From contig CAZSNT010000014.1 of assembly GCA_964607765.1 (NCBI GenBank), forward strand, positions 1-64,000: a DNA stretch of 64,000 nucleotides. Reading direction: 5' to 3'. Of the stretch, positions 54,590 through 63,760 are shown one piece after another. Origin of the DNA: CAZSNT01 sp964607765 (GTDB taxonomy: Bacteria; Verrucomicrobiota; Lentisphaeria; Oligosphaerales; JABHEG01). A model generated the notes under the pieces. That model was not told the DNA's origin, did no database searches, and worked only from the letters and a program-made list of their open reading frames with translations. Both the position numbers and the translations under genes were made by a program. Each line of letters opens with the position of its first letter. Positions within the stretch are counted from its first letter, which is position 1.

Positions 54590-56977
54590 CTACGCCGCGC
54601 CGGTTCCTATGGTAATCCCGATGCGTGCCGGGACGAGCAGCGGCGCGGCGAACGTCACGTCGACCGTCCCCGCGTCCGCGGTGGCCTGGATGTAGGCCAG
54701 CAGCCTGCCGTTCTTGCAGCGCAGTGTGTTGCCCGTGTAGACGTCCGCCGCGTTGGCGGATGCGTTCTCGAGCCCCAGCAGGCGGGCAGGCCCGGCTACC
54801 TGGCACGTGACCTGGCTATCAGCCAGCCAGACCAGCTCGCCGGCCTCGTCAACCACCTCAAGCGCGACTGAGACCACGTCGTGACGCGCCCGCAGTTCGC
54901 CGGATGTGCAGGCTGCCCTGACGGCATGGGGTCGACCGGAGGTCGTGATCCTGTCGCGGGCAACGTCCGCGCCGTCCCGAAAAGCAACGACTGTCAGCTC
55001 GCCCGGCCTGAACTGCACATCCCAGTGAATGATGCCGGTTTCATCGTCGCAAGGCTTCCGTTCCCCGATCGATTCGCCGTTGAGCAACAGCTCCGCCGCA
55101 TCGGCGTTGGTGTAGCACACGACACGCACCGACTCGCTTTCAGCGTAGTTCCAGCAACGTCCCGCGTGCATGGACGGACGCTCCTTGCGCGGCGATTCCG
55201 TGCCCAGATAGGCGACTGGCTCATCCGCCCAGAGTGCTCTGCGGAAATAGCCCTGCGGCTTGATGTTGTTGGCCAGATCGATCATGCCGGTCGTGAACCC
55301 ACGCGACGGCCAGCGCCCCGACTCACCGAGGTAATCGAAGCCGGTCCAGATGAACTGACCGAAGATGAAGGCGTTGTCGGTGACGGCCTTCCATGCGGGC
55401 AGGTCGTGACGCGTTTCACTGCCATAGAGCACACGCTCCGGGTATTTCTCGTGGTCCGTGCGGTAGCGGTCCTCGGTGTAGTTGTAGCCCACGACGTCCA
55501 GCGCGCCGGGGTAGTCCGTTTCATTCGACATCACGGCGCCGGCCAACGCTGCCGTCACCGGCCGGGACGTATCGAGGCCGCGAACGACGGCTGCCAGCTC
55601 CTTTGCGATGTCGCCCAGGCGGTCGGCATGCGGCTGGCTCTCCTGGTAACCGGCCACATGCTGCTGGCCAATCCCCGCCTCGTTCAGGATGGGATGACTG
55701 TAGGGGTCGTTGGGGTAGTCCACCTCGTTGCCGATGCTCCACATGATGATCGAGGCGTGGTTCCGGTCGCGGCGGACCATGGACTCGAGGTCACGTTTGC
55801 CCCAGGTCCGGAAGTAGTCGGCCGAGCCTTGGAAGCCGGGGACACCGACGTTCCAGCCTTCAAGCCACTTCTTCTTCGGGTACTCCCACTCGTCAAACGC
55901 CTCGTCCATGACCAGCATGCCGAGCTCGTCGCAGAGGTCGTAGAGGTCGGTCGCCTGCGGGTTGTGACTCATACGGATCCCGTTGCAGCCAATCTCTTTC
56001 AGGCGCAGGATGCGATCGCTCCACACCTGCTTGGGGACGGCCGCGCCGAGAACGCCCGCGTCATGGTGCAGACAGACGCCTTTGATCTTGAGCCACTTGC
56101 CGTTGAGCGCGAATCCCCTGTCCGGGTCGAACGTCAAGGTCCGGATGCCGACGCGAACGGTGCTGCGGTCGGAGACCTGGCCGCCACGCAGCACGGTCGT
56201 GCGCAGTTCGTACAGATGCGGCTCTTCCAGCGCCCAAAGCTGCGGGTCGGCAACCGTCATCTGCTGCCGCGACGTGGCCTGGTCGGTCACGCTCAAAGCT
56301 TGGCTGCAGGTCGCCACGACCGCGCCGGCAGGGCCGACCAGTTCGTGTGCGATCTCCGCTTGAGCGGGGCCAGCCTCGTGGTTCTCGAGTGTGGTCTCGA
56401 TGTTGAGCTCGGCCCGGTCCCCGCTGACGGCGGCCGTGCAGTAGACTCCCCAAAGCCCGATGTGCACGGGCTCCGCAGTGATCAGGTGCACGTCCCGGTA
56501 GATGCCCGAGCCGGTGTACCAGCGCGAGTCTGCCTCCCGGCTGTGGTCAACGCGCACGGCCACCACATTCCGGCCGCCGGGCTTGATGTAGGGCGTGAGA
56601 TCGACCATGAACGATACGTAGCCGTTCGGACGCTTGCCCAGCCACTTGCCGTTGACGAAGACCTCGCTGTTGTTGTAGACGCCGCCGAAATACAGGTACA
56701 GCCGCTTGCCGGCGCTCGTCGCCGGGACCTGCAGATCGGTCCGATACCAGGCAATGCCGCCCGGGAGATACCCGGTGCAGCTGGCGCGGGCAGGACTGGC
56801 GGCATGCTCTACGCTCCAGTCGTGAGGAACCGTGACCTGGCGCCAATCGGAATGGTCCAGGAACTCGCGCCCACCATAGCGAACGTCGCCCAGATGAAAG
56901 TGCCAATCGGTAAGCCGCTCAATCCTGCGCGGAGCGCGCCGAGACCGGGGAGAGCCGGAACGGGGAGTGTCTGGCAT
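54590..56977 (-). CDS. GH2 beta-galactosidase-type enzyme
   Basis: The 795-residue protein shows the GH2 domain order: jelly roll (about 25-175, with GGIAWYRTDL and YNNSEVFVNG), Ig-like domain, TIM barrel and C-terminal Ig domains. Acid/base Glu418 lies in SIGNEVD and nucleophile Glu521 in YGSETRHD. No signal peptide is seen, so a cytoplasmic role is likely. GH2 members cleave beta-galactosides or related sugars. A shorter start further in is possible but would not alter the domains. Confidence 0.9.
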   Translation of the reverse strand: MPDTPRSGSPRSRRAPRRIERLTDWHFHLGDVRYGGREFLDHSDWRQVTVPHDWSVEHAASPARASCTGYLPGGIAWYRTDLQVPATSAGKRLYLYFGGVYNNSEVFVNGKWLGKRPNGYVSFMVDLTPYIKPGGRNVVAVRVDHSREADSRWYTGSGIYRDVHLITAEPVHIGLWGVYCTAAVSGDRAELNIETTLENHEAGPAQAEIAHELVGPAGAVVATCSQALSVTDQATSRQQMTVADPQLWALEEPHLYELRTTVLRGGQVSDRSTVRVGIRTLTFDPDRGFALNGKWLKIKGVCLHHDAGVLGAAVPKQVWSDRILRLKEIGCNGIRMSHNPQATDLYDLCDELGMLVMDEAFDEWEYPKKKWLEGWNVGVPGFQGSADYFRTWGKRDLESMVRRDRNHASIIMWSIGNEVDYPNDPYSHPILNEAGIGQQHVAGYQESQPHADRLGDIAKELAAVVRGLDTSRPVTAALAGAVMSNETDYPGALDVVGYNYTEDRYRTDHEKYPERVLYGSETRHDLPAWKAVTDNAFIFGQFIWTGFDYLGESGRWPSRGFTTGMIDLANNIKPQGYFRRALWADEPVAYLGTESPRKERPSMHAGRCWNYAESESVRVVCYTNADAAELLLNGESIGERKPCDDETGIIHWDVQFRPGELTVVAFRDGADVARDRITTSGRPHAVRAACTSGELRARHDVVSVALEVVDEAGELVWLADSQVTCQVAGPARLLGLENASANAADVYTGNTLRCKNGRLLAYIQATADAGTVDVTFAAPLLVPARIGITIGTGAA

Positions 56978-57140
56978 AGTGTAATCCTATCGTCATGGTC
57001 GTCTGCAGGCCAGACTATAGCCGCCGGTTGGCCGGAAGCACAGACGGCAGCCGGAGCCCGGTCAGTGCGACCAGCACCGTGACGGATGCTCGTGTGACTG
57101 TTTTGGTCATGGGTCCCTGCTTCCGCGAAGCTCTTTGATC

Positions 57141-57170
57141 GACCGCGATCGACCGCGATCGGCCGCAATC
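57141..57170 (+). repeat. Three decamer units of the CGACCGCAAC family
   Basis: GACCGCGATC, GACCGCGATC and GGCCGCAATC follow in perfect 10-bp phase between the PQQ gene stop and the GH2 gene start. Confidence 0.6.
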
Positions 57171-57201
57171 GATCGGGATAGGGAGTCATCGATTCGTCTG
57201 C

Positions 57202-58425
57202 CTACTCGCCGGCAACGCTGAGGCAGACGAGTTCACCCGCCCAGGTGCGGACGTAGATTCTGCCGTTGGCCAGCACGGGATCGGTCCAGCACTTCCCCTT
57301 CACCACTTGGGCGGAGGCGAGCTCGCGGTAGGCTTCCGGCGACGCTTCGGCTATGACCAGCTTGCCCTTGTCGCTCAGGGCGATCAGCCTCTCGCCCGCC
57401 AATATGAGCTGCCCCAGCCCGAAGCCGCCCTGGCTCCAGACGATCTTGCCCGTTTCAATCTCCATGCACCGCAGAGCTTTGCGCCTGGCGTCCATCCCGT
57501 AGAGATGGCCTTGCCGCGCCACGGCGCTGCTCATCCAGCTCAGCATCTCCTTGTTCCGCCACTTCTCGGTCAGTCCGTCGACATTGAGCTTGAAGTAGGA
57601 GCAGCGGTTGCCAAGGAATGAAGGCACGAGCATCATACCGCCGAGGATGATGGGGTCCGCGATGTTCTCGTCGTGCTTGGCGCGCCACCCAATCTCCCAC
57701 AGGACGTCGCCGGTCAGCGCGTCGACCCCCGCGAGGGTTCGTTCGCCGAAGATCGCCAGACCGACTCTCTCCGCCACCAGATACTCGACCGGTGTTGAGT
57801 AGCCGGCCTTCTCCTTGCCCGTACTCCAGCGCAGTGAGCCATCCTTCCTGTTCAGTGCGATGCCGTGGGTGCCTGCGTTGAGGACGAGAAGATCATTGAG
57901 CACCAGGACGGACCCCGCAAACCCCCACGTCGGCAACTCAAGCCCGTGCTCTTTGCACAGATCCCGCTGCCACAGGACGTCCCCGGATGCGGCCTCCAGG
58001 CAGAACACGAGCCCGTTCTTGCTGATCGTGTAGGCTCTGCCGTCGTGCAGGGTGGGTGTGGCGCTTGTCCCTCCCTCGTAGTACTTGGGCGCGAGCGGGC
58101 ACTTGTACACGTGCTTCCACAGCACCTTGCCGGAACCGGCGTCGAGACAGGCGATGATGTCTTCCTGCTCGGCCTTGGGCTTCGTTCCCGTGTTTCCCAT
58201 CGTGTAGACACGCCCGTCTGCCACGGCAACGGACGAAAAGCCTCTGCTGACGTTGGCGCGCCAGGCGACGGTGGGGCCGGACTCCGGCCATTCATGCGAC
58301 CACTCGGTCTCGGTCGAGACCCCGTCCCTGGTCGGCCCACGCCAGTTAGGCCAGTCGTCCGCAGATGAACTCAGGGAAACCAGGACGGCAGCAAACAGGT
58401 ACAGGATGTGACGGCACTCTTTCAT
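57202..58425 (-). CDS. Secreted PQQ-like beta-propeller protein
   Basis: This 407-residue protein has a signal peptide (about 1-22). The N-terminal motif DWPNWRGPTRDGVS is the hallmark of the planctomycetal outer-membrane-assembly-like propeller family. PQQ-type blades follow: SGKVLWKHVY, SGDVLWQRDL, GSLRWSTGKE, GDVLWEIGW and GKIVWSQGG. These bind no proven cofactor; a scaffold or sensor role outside the cytoplasm is usual speculation. Decamer repeats lie just upstream of its start. Confidence 0.85.
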   Translation of the reverse strand: MKECRHILYLFAAVLVSLSSSADDWPNWRGPTRDGVSTETEWSHEWPESGPTVAWRANVSRGFSSVAVADGRVYTMGNTGTKPKAEQEDIIACLDAGSGKVLWKHVYKCPLAPKYYEGGTSATPTLHDGRAYTISKNGLVFCLEAASGDVLWQRDLCKEHGLELPTWGFAGSVLVLNDLLVLNAGTHGIALNRKDGSLRWSTGKEKAGYSTPVEYLVAERVGLAIFGERTLAGVDALTGDVLWEIGWRAKHDENIADPIILGGMMLVPSFLGNRCSYFKLNVDGLTEKWRNKEMLSWMSSAVARQGHLYGMDARRKALRCMEIETGKIVWSQGGFGLGQLILAGERLIALSDKGKLVIAEASPEAYRELASAQVVKGKCWTDPVLANGRIYVRTWAGELVCLSVAGE

Positions 58426-58438
58426 GGTCGTGTCCTTT

Positions 58439-58468
58439 GTTGCGGTCGGTTGCAGTCGGTTGCAGTCG
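58439..58468 (-). repeat. Three decamer units (GTTGCGGTCG, GTTGCAGTCG twice)
   Basis: Three exactly phased 10-bp units lie 14 bp upstream of the PQQ propeller start. They are the reverse complement of the main array unit. Confidence 0.7.
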
Positions 58469-58521
58469 AGCGGCCTTTGCTCGCCGGATGATGTGCGAAA
58501 CCCGGCAGTCGCCCCAGCCGG

Positions 58522-59676
58522 TCATTCTCTGTGCAGCAGCGATGGGATGTCGTACCGGACGTGTGTGCCCAGGTGCGCGGAAAAAGGCCTGCCGTGGGCC
58601 ACCCAGATCGCGTTCTCGTCGGGCCGATGGGCGACGGAGTGCAGCGTGATCGAGCTGCCGGCGGCGTGGATGGCGTCTGCGGCCTGCCGTTCGGACCGGG
58701 CGAGGATCCCCAGGATCGTGTTCGGATTGGTCCCGATGCTCGTGTCGAACGCAAAGCCGTTCTGGGCGCGGACCACTCGGACCTCCTCAGCGTCGTAGAT
58801 AATGGATGCGGCTGACGGGGGAACACCCGTCTTCCGATCGCCGCTGTGCCCGATGACAAAGGCCTGGCCGCGCATTCGCGGTGTTGTCTCAACCAACTTG
58901 ATGGCTTCGTCGACCGTTGCGGCCTTCTGCGCGATCATCCGTTCCAGGATCAACGTCGGCACGCCGTCCGGGTTCATGGCGTTCGAGTAGTGCAGATTGT
59001 TGGCGATGAACAGTCCTTTCTCATTCACGAACGTCCACCCGCCCAATATCCCGGCCCAGCCCACGGAAACGAACGCGTACCCGTGCTCGGGCTCCGGAAC
59101 GACGGCGAGGACGATGACACACTCGCGCGTGTAGTCCAGGCCCCAGTAGTCGAAGTTGCGGCCCATCTCGGGGCGGCCGTCCGCCGTGCTCGGGCCGAAG
59201 GCGACGTAACTGGTGCACCCGCCCAGTCGCGACGCGTCGTCCGTGCCCTCCCCTGCCAACCCCCGAATGTCACCTTCGCACTGGGCGAACAGGAGGAGGT
59301 CCTCGTCAATCTCTGCCGCCTCGGCGCAGGCTTTCAGCTCCTGCAAGTACCACTCGGGCAGCGCCTTCTTCATCCGCCGTGTGCGCCGGAGCCACTCCTC
59401 CCGGTACGTGTCCCAGCCGGGCTGGTTGTACACGTAGTCGCTGACCATGGTGTGGATCGCGGCCCGCAACCGGGCGCCATGCTGTCGGCCGATCTGCTCC
59501 GGGCTGCCCGTCAGCCGCACGACCCCCGCGGGAATGCCGCCAGCTGCGGGTGTCTTCGCGATCTCCTGGCGAGGGCTTTGCGCGCGCAGAGCGAACAAGG
59601 CGACAACGAGCAGCAGGGCGACGACAGCTGCCAGCCTCGCCCTGCCGAACCTGCTCTTGGGAAGTGCCATGAGCAT
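58522..59676 (-). CDS. C45-family acyltransferase/hydrolase, membrane-anchored or secreted
   Basis: The 384-residue protein starts at ATG 59676 (GGAG seven bases upstream). It has an N-terminal hydrophobic segment (about 15-32) followed by the C45 Ntn-hydrolase-like domain. The expected autoproteolytic nucleophile is Cys154 in LGGCTSY, followed by GRNFDYWGLDY. The family includes acyl-CoA:6-aminopenicillanate acyltransferase and many hydrolases of unknown substrate. The catalytic part is predicted to be outside the cytoplasmic membrane. Confidence 0.85.
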   Translation of the reverse strand: MLMALPKSRFGRARLAAVVALLLVVALFALRAQSPRQEIAKTPAAGGIPAGVVRLTGSPEQIGRQHGARLRAAIHTMVSDYVYNQPGWDTYREEWLRRTRRMKKALPEWYLQELKACAEAAEIDEDLLLFAQCEGDIRGLAGEGTDDASRLGGCTSYVAFGPSTADGRPEMGRNFDYWGLDYTRECVIVLAVVPEPEHGYAFVSVGWAGILGGWTFVNEKGLFIANNLHYSNAMNPDGVPTLILERMIAQKAATVDEAIKLVETTPRMRGQAFVIGHSGDRKTGVPPSAASIIYDAEEVRVVRAQNGFAFDTSIGTNPNTILGILARSERQAADAIHAAGSSITLHSVAHRPDENAIWVAHGRPFSAHLGTHVRYDIPSLLHRE

Positions 59677-59810
59677 AGGGGGTCTCCACTGTCCGTGTTC
59701 TCGTTCGGGTCAAGGTTAGCGTACATCGGCGTTGCCGATGTGGCAACCGGGCTTGCATAGCGCTTTTATGAATGCTATTAGTTGATAGCCTCTATTGTCA
59801 TGATCGAGGG
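59677..59810. other. Intergenic, short AT-rich patch before the array
   Basis: Between the divergent C45 gene and the repeat array, the stretch 59763-59800 is AT-rich (TTTTATGAATGCTATTAGTT). It could hold a promoter for the four-helix gene. Nothing else is seen. Confidence 0.3.
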
Positions 59811-60060
59811 CAGTCGGGCGCAGTCGGGCGCAGTCGGTCGCGGTCGGACGCAGTCGGGCGCAGTCGGGGCAGGCGGGGGCAGGCGACGGCAACCGGCGGC
59901 AGCCGGCCGCAACCGACCGCAACCGACGGCAGGCAACGGCAACCGGCGGCAGCCGGCCGCAACCGACCGCAACCGACGGCAGGCAACGGCAACCGACCGC
60001 AACCGACCGCAACCGACCGCAACCGACGGCAACCGACCGCAACCGACCGCAACCGAGCAG
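59811..60060. repeat. Exact 10-bp repeat array, 25 units, with internal strand switch
   Basis: Twenty-five units keep strict 10-bp phase. The first six or so (CAGTCGGGCG type) are the reverse-complement sense of the later ones (AACCGACCGC type), so the array can fold back on itself. Within it, 59891-59940 is repeated perfectly at 59941-59990. It ends 27 bp before the ATG of the four-helix gene. There are no spacers, so it is not a CRISPR array. Confidence 0.9.
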
Positions 60061-60087
60061 GAAACGATAAGAAGGGAGACGACGACC

Positions 60088-60837
60088 ATGGGTATGTTCC
60101 GCAAATCCGCCGGCTACCGCTACCTGGACGCGTTCATCGTGGCCAACGTGGTGGAGCTGGGCACGGGGCACTTCTGCGAGCGTTTCCTGAACCTGCAGAA
60201 CGATCCGGGCGGACGGACGTGCTCGCAGATGAACCACGCAGCGCGGTCGGGTTGCCGCAACTTCGCGGAAGGCGCGGAACGACTGATGACGTCTTACTCG
60301 ACCGCGCTGCAGCTTCTGGACGTGGCCCGGGCCAGTCTCTGCGAGCTGCGGGACGATTTCAGCAAATGGCTGATGATGCGCGGGCACGCGCCTTGGTCGG
60401 TTCACAGCGCTGAGGCGAAGCGCATCTTCGCGCTGCGCCTGGACAAGCCGGACTACGGGGACGACATCAACCGCGGCGTCTGTCTGCATGTCCTGGCGCA
60501 GTACCGGAAGTTCGAGCCGGACATCAACTCCGACGACAGTATGGTGCGGGCGAACACGCTACTTGTGCTGATCTCGCGTACGCTCAACATGCTGGACCGC
60601 TACATCAAGAAGACCGGCGCCGAATTCCTGGAGGGAGGCGGCTTCCGTGAACGCATGACTGAAGCGCGTACCGCCGCCCGGGCAGAGAGCGGCGACGGCG
60701 GAGGGGGGCCGCAGTGCCCGGAATGCGGCGCGCGCACCACGCTCCGCAGGACGCGCAGAGAGAACAGGCCGTTCTGGGGTTGCACGGAATACCCGGCCTG
60801 CCGCGGCACGGTGGACTGCGCCGCTGGGCCACGCTGA
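60088..60837 (+). CDS. Four-helix-bundle (IVP-like) protein with C-terminal zinc ribbon
   Basis: ATG 60088 (GGGAG upstream) gives 249 residues. Residues about 10-175 match the four-helix-bundle family of 23S rRNA intervening-sequence proteins, including the conserved segment ARSGCRNFAEGAE (52-64). The C-terminus (210-238) is a topoisomerase-type zinc ribbon with Cys210, Cys213, Cys232 and Cys238 (CPECG ... GCTEYPAC). It is probably the 'four helix bundle suffix' subgroup. Nucleic-acid binding is likely. Related bundles include Avd of diversity-generating retroelements, but no reverse transcriptase is nearby. The gene is bracketed by decamer arrays on both sides. Confidence 0.88.
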   Translation: MGMFRKSAGYRYLDAFIVANVVELGTGHFCERFLNLQNDPGGRTCSQMNHAARSGCRNFAEGAERLMTSYSTALQLLDVARASLCELRDDFSKWLMMRGHAPWSVHSAEAKRIFALRLDKPDYGDDINRGVCLHVLAQYRKFEPDINSDDSMVRANTLLVLISRTLNMLDRYIKKTGAEFLEGGGFRERMTEARTAARAESGDGGGGPQCPECGARTTLRRTRRENRPFWGCTEYPACRGTVDCAAGPR

Positions 60838-60890
60838 CGCAACCGACCGCAACCGACCGCAACCGACGGCAACCGACGGCGACCGATCAG
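60838..60890 (+). repeat. Downstream decamer array, five units
   Basis: Units AACCGACCGC, AACCGACCGC, AACCGACGGC, AACCGACGGC and GACCGATCAG start three bases after the stop codon of the four-helix gene, in the same orientation as the upstream array. The last unit supplies the stop codon of the convergent gene. Confidence 0.88.
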
Positions 60891-63760
60891 CGCCCCTGCT
60901 TCTCGGGGCCGGCAATCCACTCCCGCGTTCCGGTCGGGATGCTCTCTCTGATCAACCACATGGCGCCGTTCTCGCAGGGGCGGCCTCCGTACCGGGCGAA
61001 GATCCCGGCCTCCAAGCCCGCGCCGCGCGCGACAAAGCCCTCGGGCGCGATGCTCGCCTCGGCATCGAGCTGCCAGGGCTCCGCTGCGAGGTTCGCAATG
61101 ATCTCGAAGTCGCGCCACTGGCTGCGGATGACCTGCGGGGCGAGGTAGGTGAAGTCGGACAGGGGTTCTCCCGCGCACCGCGGCCCGATCGCGACCTGCA
61201 GCCGGCACAGCCGATCGAGCCAATCGCGTTCGGTGCCGGACGGCGTTGGGGTGTGCGTCCACCAGCTCAGCCCGTAGCCCATGGCCAGTGTGATGGACAC
61301 ATCCAGCCGGTTACGCACGAAGCCGCCCAGGTCATGGTGGAAGAAGAGTACCTTGTCATGGGCGAGGAACAGTGCGAGCGGCTCGATGCGCCAGCTGTGG
61401 CGAGGCCAGAGCTCCTCGTAGAGAACCCGGGAAAGTGAGGGGCGGTTCGGCAACCAGGGGAAGCTGAGCCCACAGAACATGGTCTCGTAGTTGATGAGGC
61501 GATCGTGTCCGTCTTCCGTGCCCAGCGGCACGGTCTGGCAATCGACGTGAGCGATGCGATGGATGCCTTCCAGGTACGCACCGGGGTGGGGCGCGGCGGG
61601 GTTTGTGTCCCAGCGATGGCCGCGCGCGCCCACCTGGTCCTGGAACAGGACAGCGACCGGATGCTGCTTGGTGAACTGCTCGCGTATCACATCGTTGGCG
61701 GCGCGGATGGCGGGGTGCCAGGCGCAGACGGCATGGCCCTGGGTCGTGGTGCCGCCGTAGGTTTCCGAATAGATCGAGCCGTCCCACTTGCGTGAGAGCC
61801 CGGCGTCGCCGACACGCTCGAATGTGGGGCCTTTCGGGTTCACGCACCACCAGGTCGGATTCGTGTAGGGCATGAACGCGTGTCCGTGCTTCTGGCAGGC
61901 TTCGATCACACGGTCCAGGTCCACGGCGGTCCCCACCTTGGAGTTGGGCGGCAGGTGATCGGGGTACTCTCGGTCGAAGCCGCCTTTCAGGTAGTTCGAG
62001 ATGTGGTAGATCACGGGTGCGGGAAGCTGCTCGGCGACCCGGACACCGTCCGCGAGTTTCTTCGTGCTCACCTTGAGCAGGATCATCCGTTTCAGTGCTT
62101 CCGACAGCTCGCGGCCCGCCTTGTCCGCAAGCCCCTTTCCGAACTGATTATCCCTTGCGTAGCTCGCCAACGCGTTGCGGTGCGGGACGCCCAGGACCAT
62201 ACGCTGCCCCGGCAGCGCAACAGCAGCATTGCTGTCACCGTAGACGATGAACCGGTGCGTGACGCGTCCGACGCGCGCCTCTGCGGCGCCGGTTGCCGTG
62301 AGCGTCGACTGGCGTGGGACGTAGACCGCGTCCGGCGGCTGCACGCCGTACAGGGCCCAACGCCCCGCGGCACTGTCCAGGGCGAGGAAATCACAGAAAC
62401 TGCGGTTGTTACTCTCGATGCTGACGTCGTCAGCCGGCACATTGGCACGGTAGAACGAGTAGCCGCCACCGGCCTCCCACCAAATCCCGCCGTTACGCAC
62501 GTATTCGCGGACTGCGTCGAGAACGGACCCAGCCTGTTCCACCGATTCCGCGGGGAACGCCTCACCCCAGGGATTGACGAGTGCATACCAGCCGCGTGGG
62601 TCGGCCAGAGCCTGACGCAAGGCCGCGGGATCGGTGATGGTCTGCACTGTCATCCCGTTCTCGCGGACCCAGCTCTGACGGGCCAGCTCACGGACGAGGT
62701 GCACGGGATCCAGGCGCCGACGCGCGCCGGGCCGGCCGGTTGCACGCCCGGTCACGATGCCGATCCGTCGGCTGGAGATGCCCCATTCCGCCGGGGCCTT
62801 GCCTGCCAGCTCCGGCGGCACGCCGATGCCGGCCCCGGCCACCGGCGGCATGTGATAGGCCATGGCGAGGGTAGCTACGACGCTGGCGATCTGCGGCCTG
62901 GGATTCCGGCTGTTCAGGAACCCGCCGAACCGGAACAGGATGCCCCACCCGCCCAGACGGTAGCCGGACAGCCAACTGCCGTGCTCGCACTCGACCAGTG
63001 ACAGGTCGTGGTGCGTACCGGCCGGACAGCGGTTCGCCAGCACCTGCCAACGCGCCATCTCGTTGCGGTACCACTGCGGCAGCCAGTCCTCCGCGTCCCT
63101 GCCCGGGCGCAGCCCGACCACGTCATCCTTGACCGGCCGCATCTGGCAGCGGTCGCCGGTGACGCGCTCGAACCCCGCGCCGCCCAGCGAGTGCCCGGTC
63201 TGTCCTGCACCGCCCTTCTCGAAGAACGCGCGCTGGAACGCCAGGCCCAGGTGTTCCGGGAAGATGAACTGGTTCATCGGCGCCACGTCGAACTCCAACC
63301 CCGCGGGGAACTGCCAGGCGAGCATAGTGCCTTGCTTGACAGCCACCTGTGAGTGCCAGTCCGGTCCGTCAGCCGTGCTGCGGCAGGCGATGTCCACCCG
63401 CGCGTCTGGGCCGTCGAAGGTGAGTGTGAGTTCACGCCGCGCCGGGTTCCAGGCGTGTGTGAAAGCGAGATCTGACGCGCGCAGCTCAGGTGCGTCTCGC
63501 CGCTCGATCAGCCAGAGATCAGGCCCGCCGCGCAGGAGTGTGCCAGCGCCGGCGCGGTCCTCGATGCGCCGGATGGTGCCGGTCTGGGCATCGAGTGCGA
63601 GTCGCCATCCGGACGCTTCCAGCGTCAACTCGTTGTCCCTCTCGGCAAAGACCGGCTCACGTACAGAGACACACGAGGTCATGAGTGTCATCCCGATCAC
63701 AGGAATCAGACTGGCTGCGAATGTGCGGCACACGCTCCGCTGCCTGGTTGGAGGATCCAT
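60887..63760 (-). CDS. Large lipoprotein, putative glycoside hydrolase (DUF6259-like)
   Basis: ATG 63760 gives 957 residues with a lipobox LMTSC. The N-terminal 300 residues are beta-rich (galactose-mutarotase-like sandwich pattern). The middle has a flavodoxin-like ThuA/GATase-type segment (VNPWGEAFPAE, VREYVRNGGIWWEAGGGY). The C-terminal half looks like a TIM barrel (AFMPYTNPTWW, FQDQVGARGHRWDTN, HDRLINYETMFCGLSFP). This arrangement fits the DUF6259/GH-like proteins of PVC bacteria. Catalytic residues cannot be fixed, although the Asp of FQDQVG is a candidate. Its ATG shares one base with the stop of the upstream gene. Confidence 0.65.
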   Translation of the reverse strand: MDPPTRQRSVCRTFAASLIPVIGMTLMTSCVSVREPVFAERDNELTLEASGWRLALDAQTGTIRRIEDRAGAGTLLRGGPDLWLIERRDAPELRASDLAFTHAWNPARRELTLTFDGPDARVDIACRSTADGPDWHSQVAVKQGTMLAWQFPAGLEFDVAPMNQFIFPEHLGLAFQRAFFEKGGAGQTGHSLGGAGFERVTGDRCQMRPVKDDVVGLRPGRDAEDWLPQWYRNEMARWQVLANRCPAGTHHDLSLVECEHGSWLSGYRLGGWGILFRFGGFLNSRNPRPQIASVVATLAMAYHMPPVAGAGIGVPPELAGKAPAEWGISSRRIGIVTGRATGRPGARRRLDPVHLVRELARQSWVRENGMTVQTITDPAALRQALADPRGWYALVNPWGEAFPAESVEQAGSVLDAVREYVRNGGIWWEAGGGYSFYRANVPADDVSIESNNRSFCDFLALDSAAGRWALYGVQPPDAVYVPRQSTLTATGAAEARVGRVTHRFIVYGDSNAAVALPGQRMVLGVPHRNALASYARDNQFGKGLADKAGRELSEALKRMILLKVSTKKLADGVRVAEQLPAPVIYHISNYLKGGFDREYPDHLPPNSKVGTAVDLDRVIEACQKHGHAFMPYTNPTWWCVNPKGPTFERVGDAGLSRKWDGSIYSETYGGTTTQGHAVCAWHPAIRAANDVIREQFTKQHPVAVLFQDQVGARGHRWDTNPAAPHPGAYLEGIHRIAHVDCQTVPLGTEDGHDRLINYETMFCGLSFPWLPNRPSLSRVLYEELWPRHSWRIEPLALFLAHDKVLFFHHDLGGFVRNRLDVSITLAMGYGLSWWTHTPTPSGTERDWLDRLCRLQVAIGPRCAGEPLSDFTYLAPQVIRSQWRDFEIIANLAAEPWQLDAEASIAPEGFVARGAGLEAGIFARYGGRPCENGAMWLIRESIPTGTREWIAGPEKQGR

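Noticed and set aside
59811..60060. Possible CRISPR array
   Set aside because: Units are contiguous 10-mers with no spacers and no cas genes are present.
60088..60837. Diversity-generating retroelement (Avd-like four-helix protein)
   Set aside because: No reverse transcriptase and no template/variable repeat pair with adenine-specific differences is visible in the window.
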